From the NCBI GenBank assembly GCA_009692115.1, contig SHZU01000009.1:38501-102500 (forward strand): a DNA stretch of 64,000 nucleotides, given 5' to 3'. The notes beneath the pieces are model-generated. The model was not told the origin of the DNA and did no database searches. It saw nothing but the letters and a program-made list of their open reading frames with translations. Source of the DNA: Gemmatimonadota bacterium (GTDB lineage: Bacteria > Gemmatimonadota > Gemmatimonadetes > Gemmatimonadales > GWC2-71-9). Below, piece by piece: positions 24,373 to 32,131 of the stretch (position 1 is its first letter; every line of letters begins with the position of its first letter). Made by a program: the position numbers and the translations under genes.

Positions 24373-24432
24373 CGATGGTGTTCTTGCTTGGGGGGTGGTG
24401 GCCGAGATCTGGGAACTCCGGGAGATGCAGGT

Positions 24433-24478
24433 CTCGGCACTCGGCGCTCGGCGGGTAGCGGGTAAGGGGGGGTGGGGG
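24433..24478 (-). repeat. Heptamer array E plus G/C-rich tract
   Basis: Three units (24433-24453 on the minus strand) abut four G-runs on the plus strand (24453-24478), which form a G-quadruplex-type pattern. It lies in the 245-bp spacer after the aldolase gene; nothing else is seen in that spacer. Confidence 0.75.
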
Positions 24479-24595
24479 TATTTTGACGGGCCTCCAGGTC
24501 CGAAGGATGCTGGCGCGCGAACCGCGTCAGGACCTTGCCGGTAGCAGCGCTAAGCGATGTCCAGTATTGCTTCGGGGTGCCTGGGGGCACTTTTT

Positions 24596-24630
24596 CTCGG
24601 CACTCGGCACTCGGGGGTTAGGGTGGGGGG
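24596..24630 (-). repeat. Heptamer array F plus C-rich tract
   Basis: On the minus strand, three C-runs (24630 to 24613) are followed by two and a half GCCGAGT units. The stop codon and last Pro codons of the four-helix-bundle gene lie inside the C-rich part. Confidence 0.75.
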
Positions 24631-24932
24631 ATGGCGTGGAGGAGCCGGTTGAGGCTGCGGCCGGATCCCAACTTCATCATGGCGGCTAGGCGGAGTTGGG
24701 TGTCCATCTCGGCCACTGATCCCATCGCGATTCTGAGGTAGCGGAGGTACTCTTTGGTGCCCCCGCGGCCGTAGCCTTCGGCGATGTTCGAGGGGATCGA
24801 GATCGAGGTCCGCCGGAGCTCCCGGCCGAGCACCTCGGTTGGCGGCCAGGTTGCCGTGGTTGCGTGCACCGCCCGCGCCAACTCCATACTCAGTGGCCAC
24901 GTTCTCAAATCCCGATAACTCCGAATCGCCAC
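24618..24932 (-). CDS. Four-helix-bundle protein (23S rRNA intervening-sequence family)
   Basis: This 104-residue protein carries the family hallmarks: YRDLRTWPLSMELARAVH, ELRRTSISIPSNIAEGYGRG and EYLRYLRIAMGSVAEMDTQL. Homologues are encoded in 23S rRNA intervening sequences, as stand-alone genes, and as Avd in diversity-generating retroelements. Here there is no rRNA or reverse transcriptase nearby. Function is unknown; the fold often forms pentamers and binds nucleic acid. The start is a GTG at 24932 after AGGGA. The C-terminal Pro residues come from repeat F. Confidence 0.9.
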   Translation of the reverse strand: MAIRSYRDLRTWPLSMELARAVHATTATWPPTEVLGRELRRTSISIPSNIAEGYGRGGTKEYLRYLRIAMGSVAEMDTQLRLAAMMKLGSGRSLNRLLHAIPPP

Positions 24933-24956
24933 CCGTTCCCTCCCATTTTCTCAGGT

Positions 24957-25025
24957 CCCCGCCAATCCTATCCCCACCCCATCAACCCAATGTCAACGCC
25001 GAGTGCCGAGCGCCGAGTGCCGAGA
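24957..25025 (+). repeat. C-rich tract plus heptamer array G upstream of dnaX
   Basis: C-runs at 24957-24987 precede four 7-bp units (24998-25025: GCCGAGT, GCCGAGC, GCCGAGT, GCCGAGA). TATCTT follows 6 nt before the dnaX ATG. The array lies in the spacer between divergent genes, in dnaX sense orientation. Confidence 0.8.
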
Positions 25026-25038
25026 TTATCTTCCTGCC

Positions 25039-26715
25039 ATGATCGCCCTCGCCCGGAAGTACCGTCCCCGCCGCTTTGCCGACCTCCTCGTGCAGGATCA
25101 TGTGGCGGCCGCGTTGCGGGGTGCGATCTCCAAGGGCCGAGTCGGCCATGGGTACCTGTTGACGGGTCCGCGGGGGGTTGGCAAGACGACGGCGGCGCGG
25201 ATCTTGGCGATGGCGCTCAATTGCGAGCGGCAAGATGTGAAGGCCAGGACCGGCGAACCGTGCGGCGAATGTGACACCTGCCAGCGGATCTGGAGTGGGT
25301 CGGCCAACCTTGATGTGATCGAGATCGACGCGGCGAGCCATCGGAGCGTGGACGACGCCCGCGATCTTCGGGAGCGGGCCATGTATGCGGCGTCCCAGGA
25401 GGATCGCTACAAGGTTTACATCGTCGACGAAGCGCACATGCTGACCCGGGAGGCCTGGAACGCGCTCCTCAAGATCCTCGAGGAGCCGCCGCCGCGGGTC
25501 GTCTTCGTTTTTGCGACGACGGAGCCGCAGAAAATCGCCAACAACGCCGCGCCGGTGTTGTCGCGGTTGCAGCGGTTCGATTTCAAGCGGATTGGCGCCG
25601 GGGCCATTCGGGACCGGGTCAAGGAGGTCCTCGCGGCCGAAGGTCTCCGGGCCGATGACGACGCTGTGGCGGTCATTGCCCGCTACGCGGACGGCGGGAT
25701 GCGCGATGCCTTGTCGGTGCTCGATCAAGCGTTGAGCATGTCCGATGGAATCCTCACGGCGGAGCGGGTCCGGCAGGCGTTAGGCTTGATCGGAGACGAT
25801 GTCTACGCGGAGGTCCTGGCGGCGGTGGCCCGGAAGGACCCGGCCGCGATCTTCCCGGTGGTCGACCGGCTCCTGGCCTCGGGAGCCGACCTCGTCGAGT
25901 TCGCCAACGGAATGGGCGAGCTGCTCCGGGCGGTCTTGATGGTGGCCACCGGGGCGGTGCCGGAAGGTCTGACCGCCGCCCAGCGGGAGGTCGTCAACCT
26001 GGCAGCCGCCGAACTCGCAGCCGGCGACGTGCTCCGGATGCTCGGTCTGTTGAGTCAGGCCGAGCAGTCGATCCGCCGGAGCGCCAATCCGCGCTTGGCG
26101 GTGGAGACCTTGTTGATTCGGTGGGCGGTCATGGATCGCACGGTTGATCTGGAGGCGGTCCTCGCAAGTGCGGGGCCGGCCACGCCGCGATCCCGTCCGG
26201 CCGCCGCGCCGGCGCCGAGTGGAGAGCGGAGGCCGCCAGCCGCGTCGGCCCAGCCGTCGCCGAGCTCCGCCGGCCCGGCCGAACCGCCGAGTCCTCCGGC
26301 TCCGGTTCGACCACTGATCACCGGGGCGCTCACGATCGAGTCGATTGCCGATGCCTGGAAGGGCCTCATTGGCCAAGCGAAAGACAAGAGCCCGCTGCTT
26401 GCGACGGTGATCGAGCATCTGAAACCGGTGGCCCTGGCCGGGAACCAACTCACGGTCACCCCCGACGATGAGGCGACGCACATGGCCGAAGGCGCCAAAC
26501 GGCAACTCGGCGCCATTCAGGATCATCTCAGCGCGGCGCTCGGCCAGCGCCTGGTGGTTTTGGTGGTTGATCCGGCGGCGGCCTGGGCCAAGCCTGACAA
26601 GCCTAAACGATTGTTGGAAAAAGACTTAAAGGCCGAAAAATTGCGGGAATTCCGCGCCAAAGATGCCACATTGGATGCGGCCGCTGACGCGTTAGATTTG
26701 GAGATCGTGGACTGA
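25039..26715 (+). CDS. dnaX: DNA polymerase III subunit gamma/tau
   Basis: This is the clamp-loader ATPase subunit. The 558-residue protein shows YRPRRFADLLVQ, Walker A GPRGVGKTTAARIL, the zinc-binding CGECDTC, Walker B IVDEAHMLTREAWNALLKIL, and the sensor and lid helices (ATTEPQKI). A Pro/Ala-rich linker (about 385-435) leads to a C-terminal tau-like domain. The ATG at 25039 is chosen because the upstream in-frame codons translate the heptamer repeat. It begins the typical dnaX-ybaB-recR cluster. Confidence 0.95.
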   Translation: MIALARKYRPRRFADLLVQDHVAAALRGAISKGRVGHGYLLTGPRGVGKTTAARILAMALNCERQDVKARTGEPCGECDTCQRIWSGSANLDVIEIDAASHRSVDDARDLRERAMYAASQEDRYKVYIVDEAHMLTREAWNALLKILEEPPPRVVFVFATTEPQKIANNAAPVLSRLQRFDFKRIGAGAIRDRVKEVLAAEGLRADDDAVAVIARYADGGMRDALSVLDQALSMSDGILTAERVRQALGLIGDDVYAEVLAAVARKDPAAIFPVVDRLLASGADLVEFANGMGELLRAVLMVATGAVPEGLTAAQREVVNLAAAELAAGDVLRMLGLLSQAEQSIRRSANPRLAVETLLIRWAVMDRTVDLEAVLASAGPATPRSRPAAAPAPSGERRPPAASAQPSPSSAGPAEPPSPPAPVRPLITGALTIESIADAWKGLIGQAKDKSPLLATVIEHLKPVALAGNQLTVTPDDEATHMAEGAKRQLGAIQDHLSAALGQRLVVLVVDPAAAWAKPDKPKRLLEKDLKAEKLREFRAKDATLDAAADALDLEIVD

Positions 26716-26721
26716 GACTTT

Positions 26722-27030
26722 ATGGCCGATATCCAACAGTTGTTCCAGCTAAGTCAACAAATGCAGGGCCGGCTCCAGCAGCTCCAGGCCGATCTCGCCG
26801 ACCGAGTGGTCGAGGCGAGCGCCGGTGGCGGGATGGTCAAGGTCAGGGCGGATGGCCGCGGCTTGGTGCGGTATGTCACCATTGATCCCGCGGTGTTCGC
26901 GGGGCGCGACGCCGAGCTGCTGTCCGACCTGATTTTGTCGGCGGTGGCCGAGGTGCAGCGGCGGGCTCTGGAGGTATCCCAGGCGGAGATGAAGAAGATG
27001 CCCGGGCTTCCGCCGTTGCCTGGGCTGTAG
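26722..27030 (+). CDS. ybaB: YbaB/EbfC-family nucleoid-associated protein
   Basis: The 102-residue small DNA-binding protein has the N-terminal Gln-rich helix (LFQLSQQMQGRLQQLQADLA), VEASAGGGMVKVRADG, and a C-terminal MKKMPGLPPLPGL typical of the family. It starts 6 bp after dnaX, as in most bacteria, and is followed by recR. It acts as a dimer on DNA. Confidence 0.93.
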   Translation: MADIQQLFQLSQQMQGRLQQLQADLADRVVEASAGGGMVKVRADGRGLVRYVTIDPAVFAGRDAELLSDLILSAVAEVQRRALEVSQAEMKKMPGLPPLPGL

Positions 27031-27038
27031 TCCTTCCC

Positions 27039-27629
27039 GTGGCGGCGATTGACGATTTGGTCTTGGAGCTGGCCAAGCTCCCTGGCATCGGGCGGAAAAC
27101 GGCAGAGCGCCTGACTTTCCATCTCCTCCATCAGCCGCGCGAGCGGATCAGTCGGTTGGCCGCCGCGCTTTCGACCGTGGCCGAACGGGTGGGCGCGTGC
27201 CCCGAGTGCGGGAACTACTGCGAAGGCGAGCGGTGCCCGATCTGTACCGACCCGCGCCGGGATGCCGGCTTGCTCTGTCTGGTCGAGGAGCCGTCGACCG
27301 TGGCCCTCGTTGAACGCTCCACCGGGTATCGGGGCCGATATTTGGTGCTGGGTGGGCACCTGTCTCCCCTTGAAGGGGTAGGCCCGGACCAGCTCCGGAT
27401 TGGCCTGCTGAAGCGAAAAATGGCCGATGGAGGGGTCCGCGAGGTCATTTTGGCCACCAACCCTTCGCTCGAAGGCGAGGCCACCGCTACATATGTTCAT
27501 CAACTCCTCAGCGGCTCGGGGGTCAGGGTCAGTCGTTTGGCCCGTGGTTTGCCGGTTGGGGGAGATCTCGAATACATCGACGGGATGACGCTGAGCCACG
27601 CGATGGACGCCCGGCAGGAGGTGTCGTGA
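27039..27629 (+). CDS. recR: Recombination mediator protein RecR
   Basis: RecR works with RecO/RecF to load RecA at gaps. The 196-residue length is standard. Visible parts are the helix-hairpin-helix LAKLPGIGRKTAERLTFHLL, the zinc finger CPECGNYCEGERCPIC, and the Toprim core LCLVEEPSTVALVERS with YLVLGGHLSPLEGVGP. The GTG at 27039 is the start. The stop overlaps the GTG of the next frame, indicating coupling to the Mgl module. Confidence 0.95.
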   Translation: MAAIDDLVLELAKLPGIGRKTAERLTFHLLHQPRERISRLAAALSTVAERVGACPECGNYCEGERCPICTDPRRDAGLLCLVEEPSTVALVERSTGYRGRYLVLGGHLSPLEGVGPDQLRIGLLKRKMADGGVREVILATNPSLEGEATATYVHQLLSGSGVRVSRLARGLPVGGDLEYIDGMTLSHAMDARQEVS

Positions 27630-28023
27630 AACCGACGAAGGCCGGAGCGTTTTCGGTGGCGGCGCTGGTTGGGTTGGCGGCCCGCCACGTCGAGCGCCAC
27701 AAGGCAGCCTTGTTCAGGGCCAACCGGCTCCGGCGGTTGGCCGCGCTCGGCTATCCCGCGAGCCGGAGTTCCGGGCGTTGTTCCATCAGGGTGAGAAAGA
27801 GTTGCTCTATCTGGCCGACGTGGCCCGGCGGGTCATTTTGGCGGTGCTGTTCGACAATCGGACGACCCTCGGGCTGGTGAAGTTGCGGGTCCGTCCCGTG
27901 GTCGGACGCTTGACGACGTTGTTCACCAATATGTTCGAACGCCGCGATCAAGATCCTCCCAAGGTCGAGGCCGCATTCCTGGGTGAAGCGGAAGGCGAGA
28001 TCGGCAAACTCTTCGGGTCGTAA
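27626..28023 (+). pseudogene. Broken Roadblock/LC7 (MglB-like) gene
   Basis: The second half, in one frame, reads EPEFRALFHQGEKELLYLAD, VARRVILAVLFDNRTTLG, then LVKLRV, the C-terminal strand-helix of Roadblock/LC7 proteins such as MglB. From the coupled GTG at 27626, a different frame reads to about 27760 (HVERHKAALFRANRLRRLAA) and does not resemble the Roadblock N-terminus. The N-terminal half of MglB therefore seems lost or replaced, and the frames do not join. It lies directly before the MglA-type gene, where MglB, its GTPase-activating partner, is expected. Confidence 0.65.
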
Positions 28024-28031
28024 GGCTGGCG

Positions 28032-28523
28032 ATGTCGCTCATTAACTATGGGCCTCGGGAAATCAACTGCAAGCTGGTGTACTACGGGCCTGGTCTCGGC
28101 GGTACGACGACCAACCTGGAATACATCTATGAGAAGGTCTCGCCCTCGTCGAAGGGGAAGACGATTTCCCTGGCGACGGAAACGGAGCGGACCCTGTTCT
28201 TCGGCTTCCTCCCGGTCGACCTCGGGACGATCCGGGGGTTCAAGACCCGGTTCCATCTCTACACGGTGCCGGGCCGGGTGTACTACAACGCCTTGCGGAA
28301 GCTGATCTTGAAGGGGGTCGACGGGGTCGTCTTCGTCGCCGACAGCCAGATCGAGCGGATGGAAGCCAATGTCGAGTCGATGCAGAATCTCTACGACAAC
28401 CTGCTCCAGCACGGGTATGACTTGACGAAGATTCCGTATTTCGAGGCCGTGGCGGTCAAGGGCGACGGGGTGTTCGACACCCTCCGCTCGATCAGCAAAC
28501 TCGTGCTGAAGACGCTCGGATAG
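28032..28523 (+). CDS. MglA-family small GTPase lacking P-loop Lys and NKxD region
   Basis: The 163-residue protein clearly belongs to the MglA polarity GTPases ([59 protein letters not shown]). Intact homologues have about 195 residues. Thr25 replaces the invariant P-loop Lys (GLGGTTTNL instead of GLGGKTTNL), a one-base change from AAG to ACG. The normal segment with NKRD, which sets guanine specificity, is missing: YDLTKI runs straight into [17 protein letters not shown]. The frame stays open, so it may be a recent pseudogene or a nucleotide-independent scaffold. Confidence 0.85.
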   Translation: MSLINYGPREINCKLVYYGPGLGGTTTNLEYIYEKVSPSSKGKTISLATETERTLFFGFLPVDLGTIRGFKTRFHLYTVPGRVYYNALRKLILKGVDGVVFVADSQIERMEANVESMQNLYDNLLQHGYDLTKIPYFEAVAVKGDGVFDTLRSISKLVLKTLG

Positions 28524-28541
28524 TCCGAGGTGCCCCGGCCG

Positions 28542-29168
28542 ATGTGGAACCTTCCGAACCTGATTACGGTGGCTCGAATCGCGACCACACCGGTGATTGC
28601 CTACTTGCCCTTCATGGCCGGATATTGGCCGAAGCTGCTCCTCTTCGTGGTGTTTCTCATTGCCGCGATCACCGATATTATCGACGGCCGGTTGGCCCGG
28701 TCGCGGAATGAAGTGACCGACCTCGGCAAGACGCTCGATCCGCTCGCCGACAAACTGCTGTTATTGGCGACGGTGGTGCCGATTTACGTCATTGCCCAGA
28801 CCCGGCACGACCTCTACGAGATCCCGGTGTGGCGGAGCATTCCGCTCTGGGTGTGCCTCGTGATGCTGGGCCGAGAATTCTTGATGACCGCGTTTCGCTG
28901 GTGGGCAGCGCGGCGGGGCGTCGTGATCGCGGCGCAGGGTCCCGGCAAGCTCAAGGCGGTCATGCAAAACATCTTCGTCGGCGGGACCATTCTCTGGTTC
29001 GCGTTTCGGGATGCCTGGCATCCGCTCGGTCTCCACCGGAGCGTCTTCTGGCAGTTCTGGAAAACGTTCCACGGTGGGTTCGTGTCGGTGAGCCTTGCGA
29101 TCGCGACCGGGCTGACCGTGTATTCGTTCGTGATCTATCTCTATCGGTACCGGCAACTGCTCAAGTAG
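28542..29168 (+). CDS. pgsA: CDP-diacylglycerol-glycerol-3-phosphate 3-phosphatidyltransferase
   Basis: It makes phosphatidylglycerol phosphate, the committed step to phosphatidylglycerol. The CDP-alcohol phosphotransferase motif is complete: DIIDGRLARSRNEVTDLGKT followed by LDPLADK. Several membrane helices surround it, and the length of 208 residues is normal. ATG 28542 begins the typical MWNLPNLITVARI. An in-frame GTG at 28530 is an alternative. It is 18 bp after the MglA-like gene and 14 bp before cinA. Confidence 0.93.
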   Translation: MWNLPNLITVARIATTPVIAYLPFMAGYWPKLLLFVVFLIAAITDIIDGRLARSRNEVTDLGKTLDPLADKLLLLATVVPIYVIAQTRHDLYEIPVWRSIPLWVCLVMLGREFLMTAFRWWAARRGVVIAAQGPGKLKAVMQNIFVGGTILWFAFRDAWHPLGLHRSVFWQFWKTFHGGFVSVSLAIATGLTVYSFVIYLYRYRQLLK

Positions 29169-29182
29169 GCCAAAGCGCCCCC

Positions 29183-30463
29183 ATGGACATTGAACTCGTC
29201 ACCATCGGCACCGAGCTGCTCCTCGGCTTTACCATCGACACCAACAGCGCCTTCATGGGCCAGCGGTTGAGCGAGGCCGGCGTCCGGATCGCCCGCCGGA
29301 CGTCAGTGCGCGATAACCCGGATGAGATTCGGGACGCCGTCCGCGAGGCCCTGACCCGGTCCCGGTTTGTGATTACGACCGGCGGGCTCGGTCCGACTCG
29401 GGACGATATGACCAAGAAGGTGGTGGCGGAGTTGTTTGGCGCCCCGCTCGAGTTCCAGGACTGGATTTGGGACCGGCTGGTGGCCAAGTGGGCCAGTTTC
29501 GGCCGGACCATTTCGCCCACCAACCGGTGCCAGGCCGAGGTGCCTCGGGGCGCCATCGTGCTCCCGAACCAGCGGGGGACCGCGCCCGGGCTCTGGCTCA
29601 CCGGGGCACCAGGTGAAGTGGTGATGTTGCCGGGGGTCCCGTCCGAGATGAAGGGGTTGATGGTTGAGGAAGTGGTCCCGAGGCTGGCCGAGCGGTCCGG
29701 CGGCCGGGCCATCACCTCTCTGGTGCTTCGGACCACGGGGATTCCCGAGTCGAGTTTGGCGGAACGACTGGCCCCGGTCGAGGATGCCCTCGGGGCGCTG
29801 ACCCTGGCGTATTTGCCGGGCCTCGAGGGTGTCGACCTCCGCCTCACCGCCTGGGATCTGGCGCCCGGCGAGGCCAAGCCGCTGCTCGACCGGGCGGCGA
29901 CGGCCATTCAAGTGATCGTCAAGGACCACGGGTATGGGACGGGCGACGACGATCTTGCCGCCGTGTTGCTCAGCCGGCTTCGCGAACGGGGCCTGACGGT
30001 TGCCGTGGCCGAATCGTGTACGGGCGGCCTGATCGGCCAGCGGATTACCGCGATTCCGGGGAGCTCTGACGGGTTCCTCGGCGGGGTGATCGCCTACGAC
30101 AACCGGGTCAAGACCGGCCTGCTCGGGGTCGACCCGGCCGTGCTGGAACGGGACGGGGCGGTCAGCGAGTCGGTGGCGGGGGCCATGGCCGCCGGGGTCG
30201 CGCGGGCGACCGGGGCCGACCTCGCGGTGGCGGTCACCGGGGTGGCGGGGCCGGGGGGAGGTTCCGCGGCCAAGCCGGTCGGGACGGTCTGGTTTGGGTT
30301 CTCGGTCGGGGGCCAGGTCGAGACGCTGCGGGTCGGGTTTCCCGGAACCCGGGAGGACATTCGGGGCCGGGCCAGCCAGGCGGCGCTCCACGGCCTCTGG
30401 CGCCGGGCGGCGGGTCTTGAGAAGTTTCCCGGTGGAGACACCAACCAGGGTAATGCCCCGTGA
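29183..30463 (+). CDS. cinA: CinA-family competence/damage-inducible protein
   Basis: The 426-residue two-domain protein has an N-terminal MoCF-like domain (TIGTELLLGFTIDTNSAFMG, FVITTGGLGPTRDDMTK, VVMLPGVPSEM) and a C-terminal nicotinamide-mononucleotide deamidase-type domain (VAESCTGGLIGQRITAIPGS, VAVTGVAGPGGGS, KPVGTVWFG). The family recycles pyridine nucleotides. Its stop overlaps the grpE GTG start. Confidence 0.94.
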   Translation: MDIELVTIGTELLLGFTIDTNSAFMGQRLSEAGVRIARRTSVRDNPDEIRDAVREALTRSRFVITTGGLGPTRDDMTKKVVAELFGAPLEFQDWIWDRLVAKWASFGRTISPTNRCQAEVPRGAIVLPNQRGTAPGLWLTGAPGEVVMLPGVPSEMKGLMVEEVVPRLAERSGGRAITSLVLRTTGIPESSLAERLAPVEDALGALTLAYLPGLEGVDLRLTAWDLAPGEAKPLLDRAATAIQVIVKDHGYGTGDDDLAAVLLSRLRERGLTVAVAESCTGGLIGQRITAIPGSSDGFLGGVIAYDNRVKTGLLGVDPAVLERDGAVSESVAGAMAAGVARATGADLAVAVTGVAGPGGGSAAKPVGTVWFGFSVGGQVETLRVGFPGTREDIRGRASQAALHGLWRRAAGLEKFPGGDTNQGNAP

Positions 30464-31029
30464 GCCACGAACGTCCGTTTGAAGAAGATGCTCAGTTGAC
30501 CGACGCCCTGCCCGACATGGAACTGACCGGGACGGTCTCGTCGGGGCCACCGGCGGAGCCATCGGAAAGCGCGGTCAAGCGCTTGGCCGATCAGTTGAGC
30601 GAGTCGAACGATCGCTACCTTCGGTTGGCGGCCGACTTCGACAACTTCCGGAAGCGGGTGGCCAAGGAGCGGATCGAACTGGCCGATCGGGCCCAGGCCG
30701 GCTTCGTGATCAAACTCCTCGATGTGCTCGATGACCTCGACCGTTTGGCGGCGTCGGACCTCGGCGGCCCGACCACGGTGGTGCGCCAGGGCGTCGAGAT
30801 GGTGGACAAGAAACTCCGGAAGGAACTCGAGGGTGCGGGCCTGGAGCGGCTGGACCCGGTTGGGCAGAAATTCGATCCTGCGGTGGCGGAAGCGGTGGCG
30901 GTGGCGATGCCCCCCTCCGCGGACCAGGACCACATCGTCGCGGCCACCTTCCAGGTCGGCTACCGGTTCAAGGGGTCGCTGGTCCGGCCGGCCCGGGTGC
31001 AAGTGTACTCGGCTGAAAGTCACACTTAA
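30460..31029 (+). CDS. grpE: GrpE nucleotide exchange factor
   Basis: GrpE releases ADP from DnaK. The 189-residue protein has an acidic N-terminus, a long helix (LSESNDRYLRLAADFDNFRK) and the beta domain (GLERLDPVGQKFDPAVAEAV, FQVGYRFKGSLVRPARV). The GTG start overlaps the cinA stop. dnaK is not in the window, and no CIRCE element is seen before grpE. Confidence 0.94.
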   Translation: MSHERPFEEDAQLTDALPDMELTGTVSSGPPAEPSESAVKRLADQLSESNDRYLRLAADFDNFRKRVAKERIELADRAQAGFVIKLLDVLDDLDRLAASDLGGPTTVVRQGVEMVDKKLRKELEGAGLERLDPVGQKFDPAVAEAVAVAMPPSADQDHIVAATFQVGYRFKGSLVRPARVQVYSAESHT

Positions 31030-31030
31030 C

Positions 31031-32131
31031 GTGGCGGCAAAGGACTTCTACCAAGTACTCGGTATCACCGAAGGCGCCACGCCGGACGAGATCAAGAAGG
31101 CGTACCGGAAACTTGCCAAGCAGCACCATCCCGATGCCAACCCCGGCAACCCGAAGGCCTCCGATCAGTTCAAGCAGATCGCCGAGGCCCACGGGGTGCT
31201 GTCGGACCCCGAGAAGCGGAAGAAATACGACCAGATGCGCCGGCTCGGCGCGTTCGATCTTGGGGCCCGGGGACCCGGGCGTCCCGGTGGGGCGTCGCGT
31301 CCCGGTGGCGGCGGCCCGGCCGAGACCTTCGACTTCGGCGACTTCGGCTCGATGGGGCTGGGCGACATCTTTTCGTCGATCTTCGGGAAGGGCGGCAAGA
31401 AGGAGCAGCAGCCCCGGGCCGACCCGCTCGAGGTGGCCCTCGAGATCCCATTTCGGACCGCGGTCCTCGGCGGCAAGATTCCCGTGACACTCGCGATGAA
31501 CGGGTCCTGCCCGGCGTGTGCGGGAATCGGCGCCGCGCCGGGCGCCACGGTGTCCCAATGCCCTGAGTGCAAAGGCCGGGGGACCATTTCGTTCGGCCAG
31601 GGCGGCTTCGCGGTCAACCGGCCCTGTCCGCAGTGCCGGGGGCAGGGGAGGATTCCGTCCCAGAAGTGCGGGACCTGTCTTGGGGGCGGCGAGGTCAGGT
31701 CCGAGAAGACCGTGACGATCACGGTGCCGTCGGGGATCGATTCGGGGACCAAGATCCGGGTGAAAGGGCAGGGCGAGGCCGCCGGGACCGGTCAGGCCGG
31801 CGATCTGCTGGTGACGTTCGACGTGCAGCCGGACCGGTTCTTCACGCGGTCCGGCCTCGATCTCGAATGCGAGGTCCCGGTCAATCTGGCTCAGGCGGTG
31901 TTAGGCACCAAGATCAAAGTCCGGACGGTTGACGGGAAGAAAGTGGTGCTCACGATTCCTCCCGGGACGCCGGCCGGGAAGAAATTCCGGATCAAAGGCA
32001 TGGGCGTCGTGAAAGGCGATCGAAAGGGTGATCAATTGGTCGAGATCGCCGTGACCATGCCCGAACAGCTCACGCCCGAACAGCAAGAAATCTTCAAGCA
32101 GTTCGCCGACCAGGCCGGGCTCGCCTACTAG
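31031..32131 (+). CDS. dnaJ: Chaperone protein DnaJ
   Basis: The 366-residue type I J-protein has the J domain (residues 1-65) with HPD at 33-35, a Gly-rich and Gly/Phe linker (85-125), four zinc-finger repeats (CPACAGIG, CPECKGRG, CPQCRGQG, CGTCLGGG), and the C-terminal substrate-binding domains. The start is a GTG one nucleotide after the grpE stop. It stimulates DnaK ATPase and delivers substrates. Its TAG is shared with the convergent ppk stop (CTAG). Confidence 0.94.
   Translation: MAAKDFYQVLGITEGATPDEIKKAYRKLAKQHHPDANPGNPKASDQFKQIAEAHGVLSDPEKRKKYDQMRRLGAFDLGARGPGRPGGASRPGGGGPAETFDFGDFGSMGLGDIFSSIFGKGGKKEQQPRADPLEVALEIPFRTAVLGGKIPVTLAMNGSCPACAGIGAAPGATVSQCPECKGRGTISFGQGGFAVNRPCPQCRGQGRIPSQKCGTCLGGGEVRSEKTVTITVPSGIDSGTKIRVKGQGEAAGTGQAGDLLVTFDVQPDRFFTRSGLDLECEVPVNLAQAVLGTKIKVRTVDGKKVVLTIPPGTPAGKKFRIKGMGVVKGDRKGDQLVEIAVTMPEQLTPEQQEIFKQFADQAGLAY

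Noticed and set aside
24338..24617. Possible CRISPR-like repeats around the heptamer arrays
   Set aside because: Units are 7 bp in direct tandem without spacers, and there are no cas genes in the window.
30300..30460. CIRCE operator before grpE-dnaJ
   Set aside because: No TTAGCACTC-N9-GAGTGCTAA-type repeat is present; grpE is internal to an operon with cinA.
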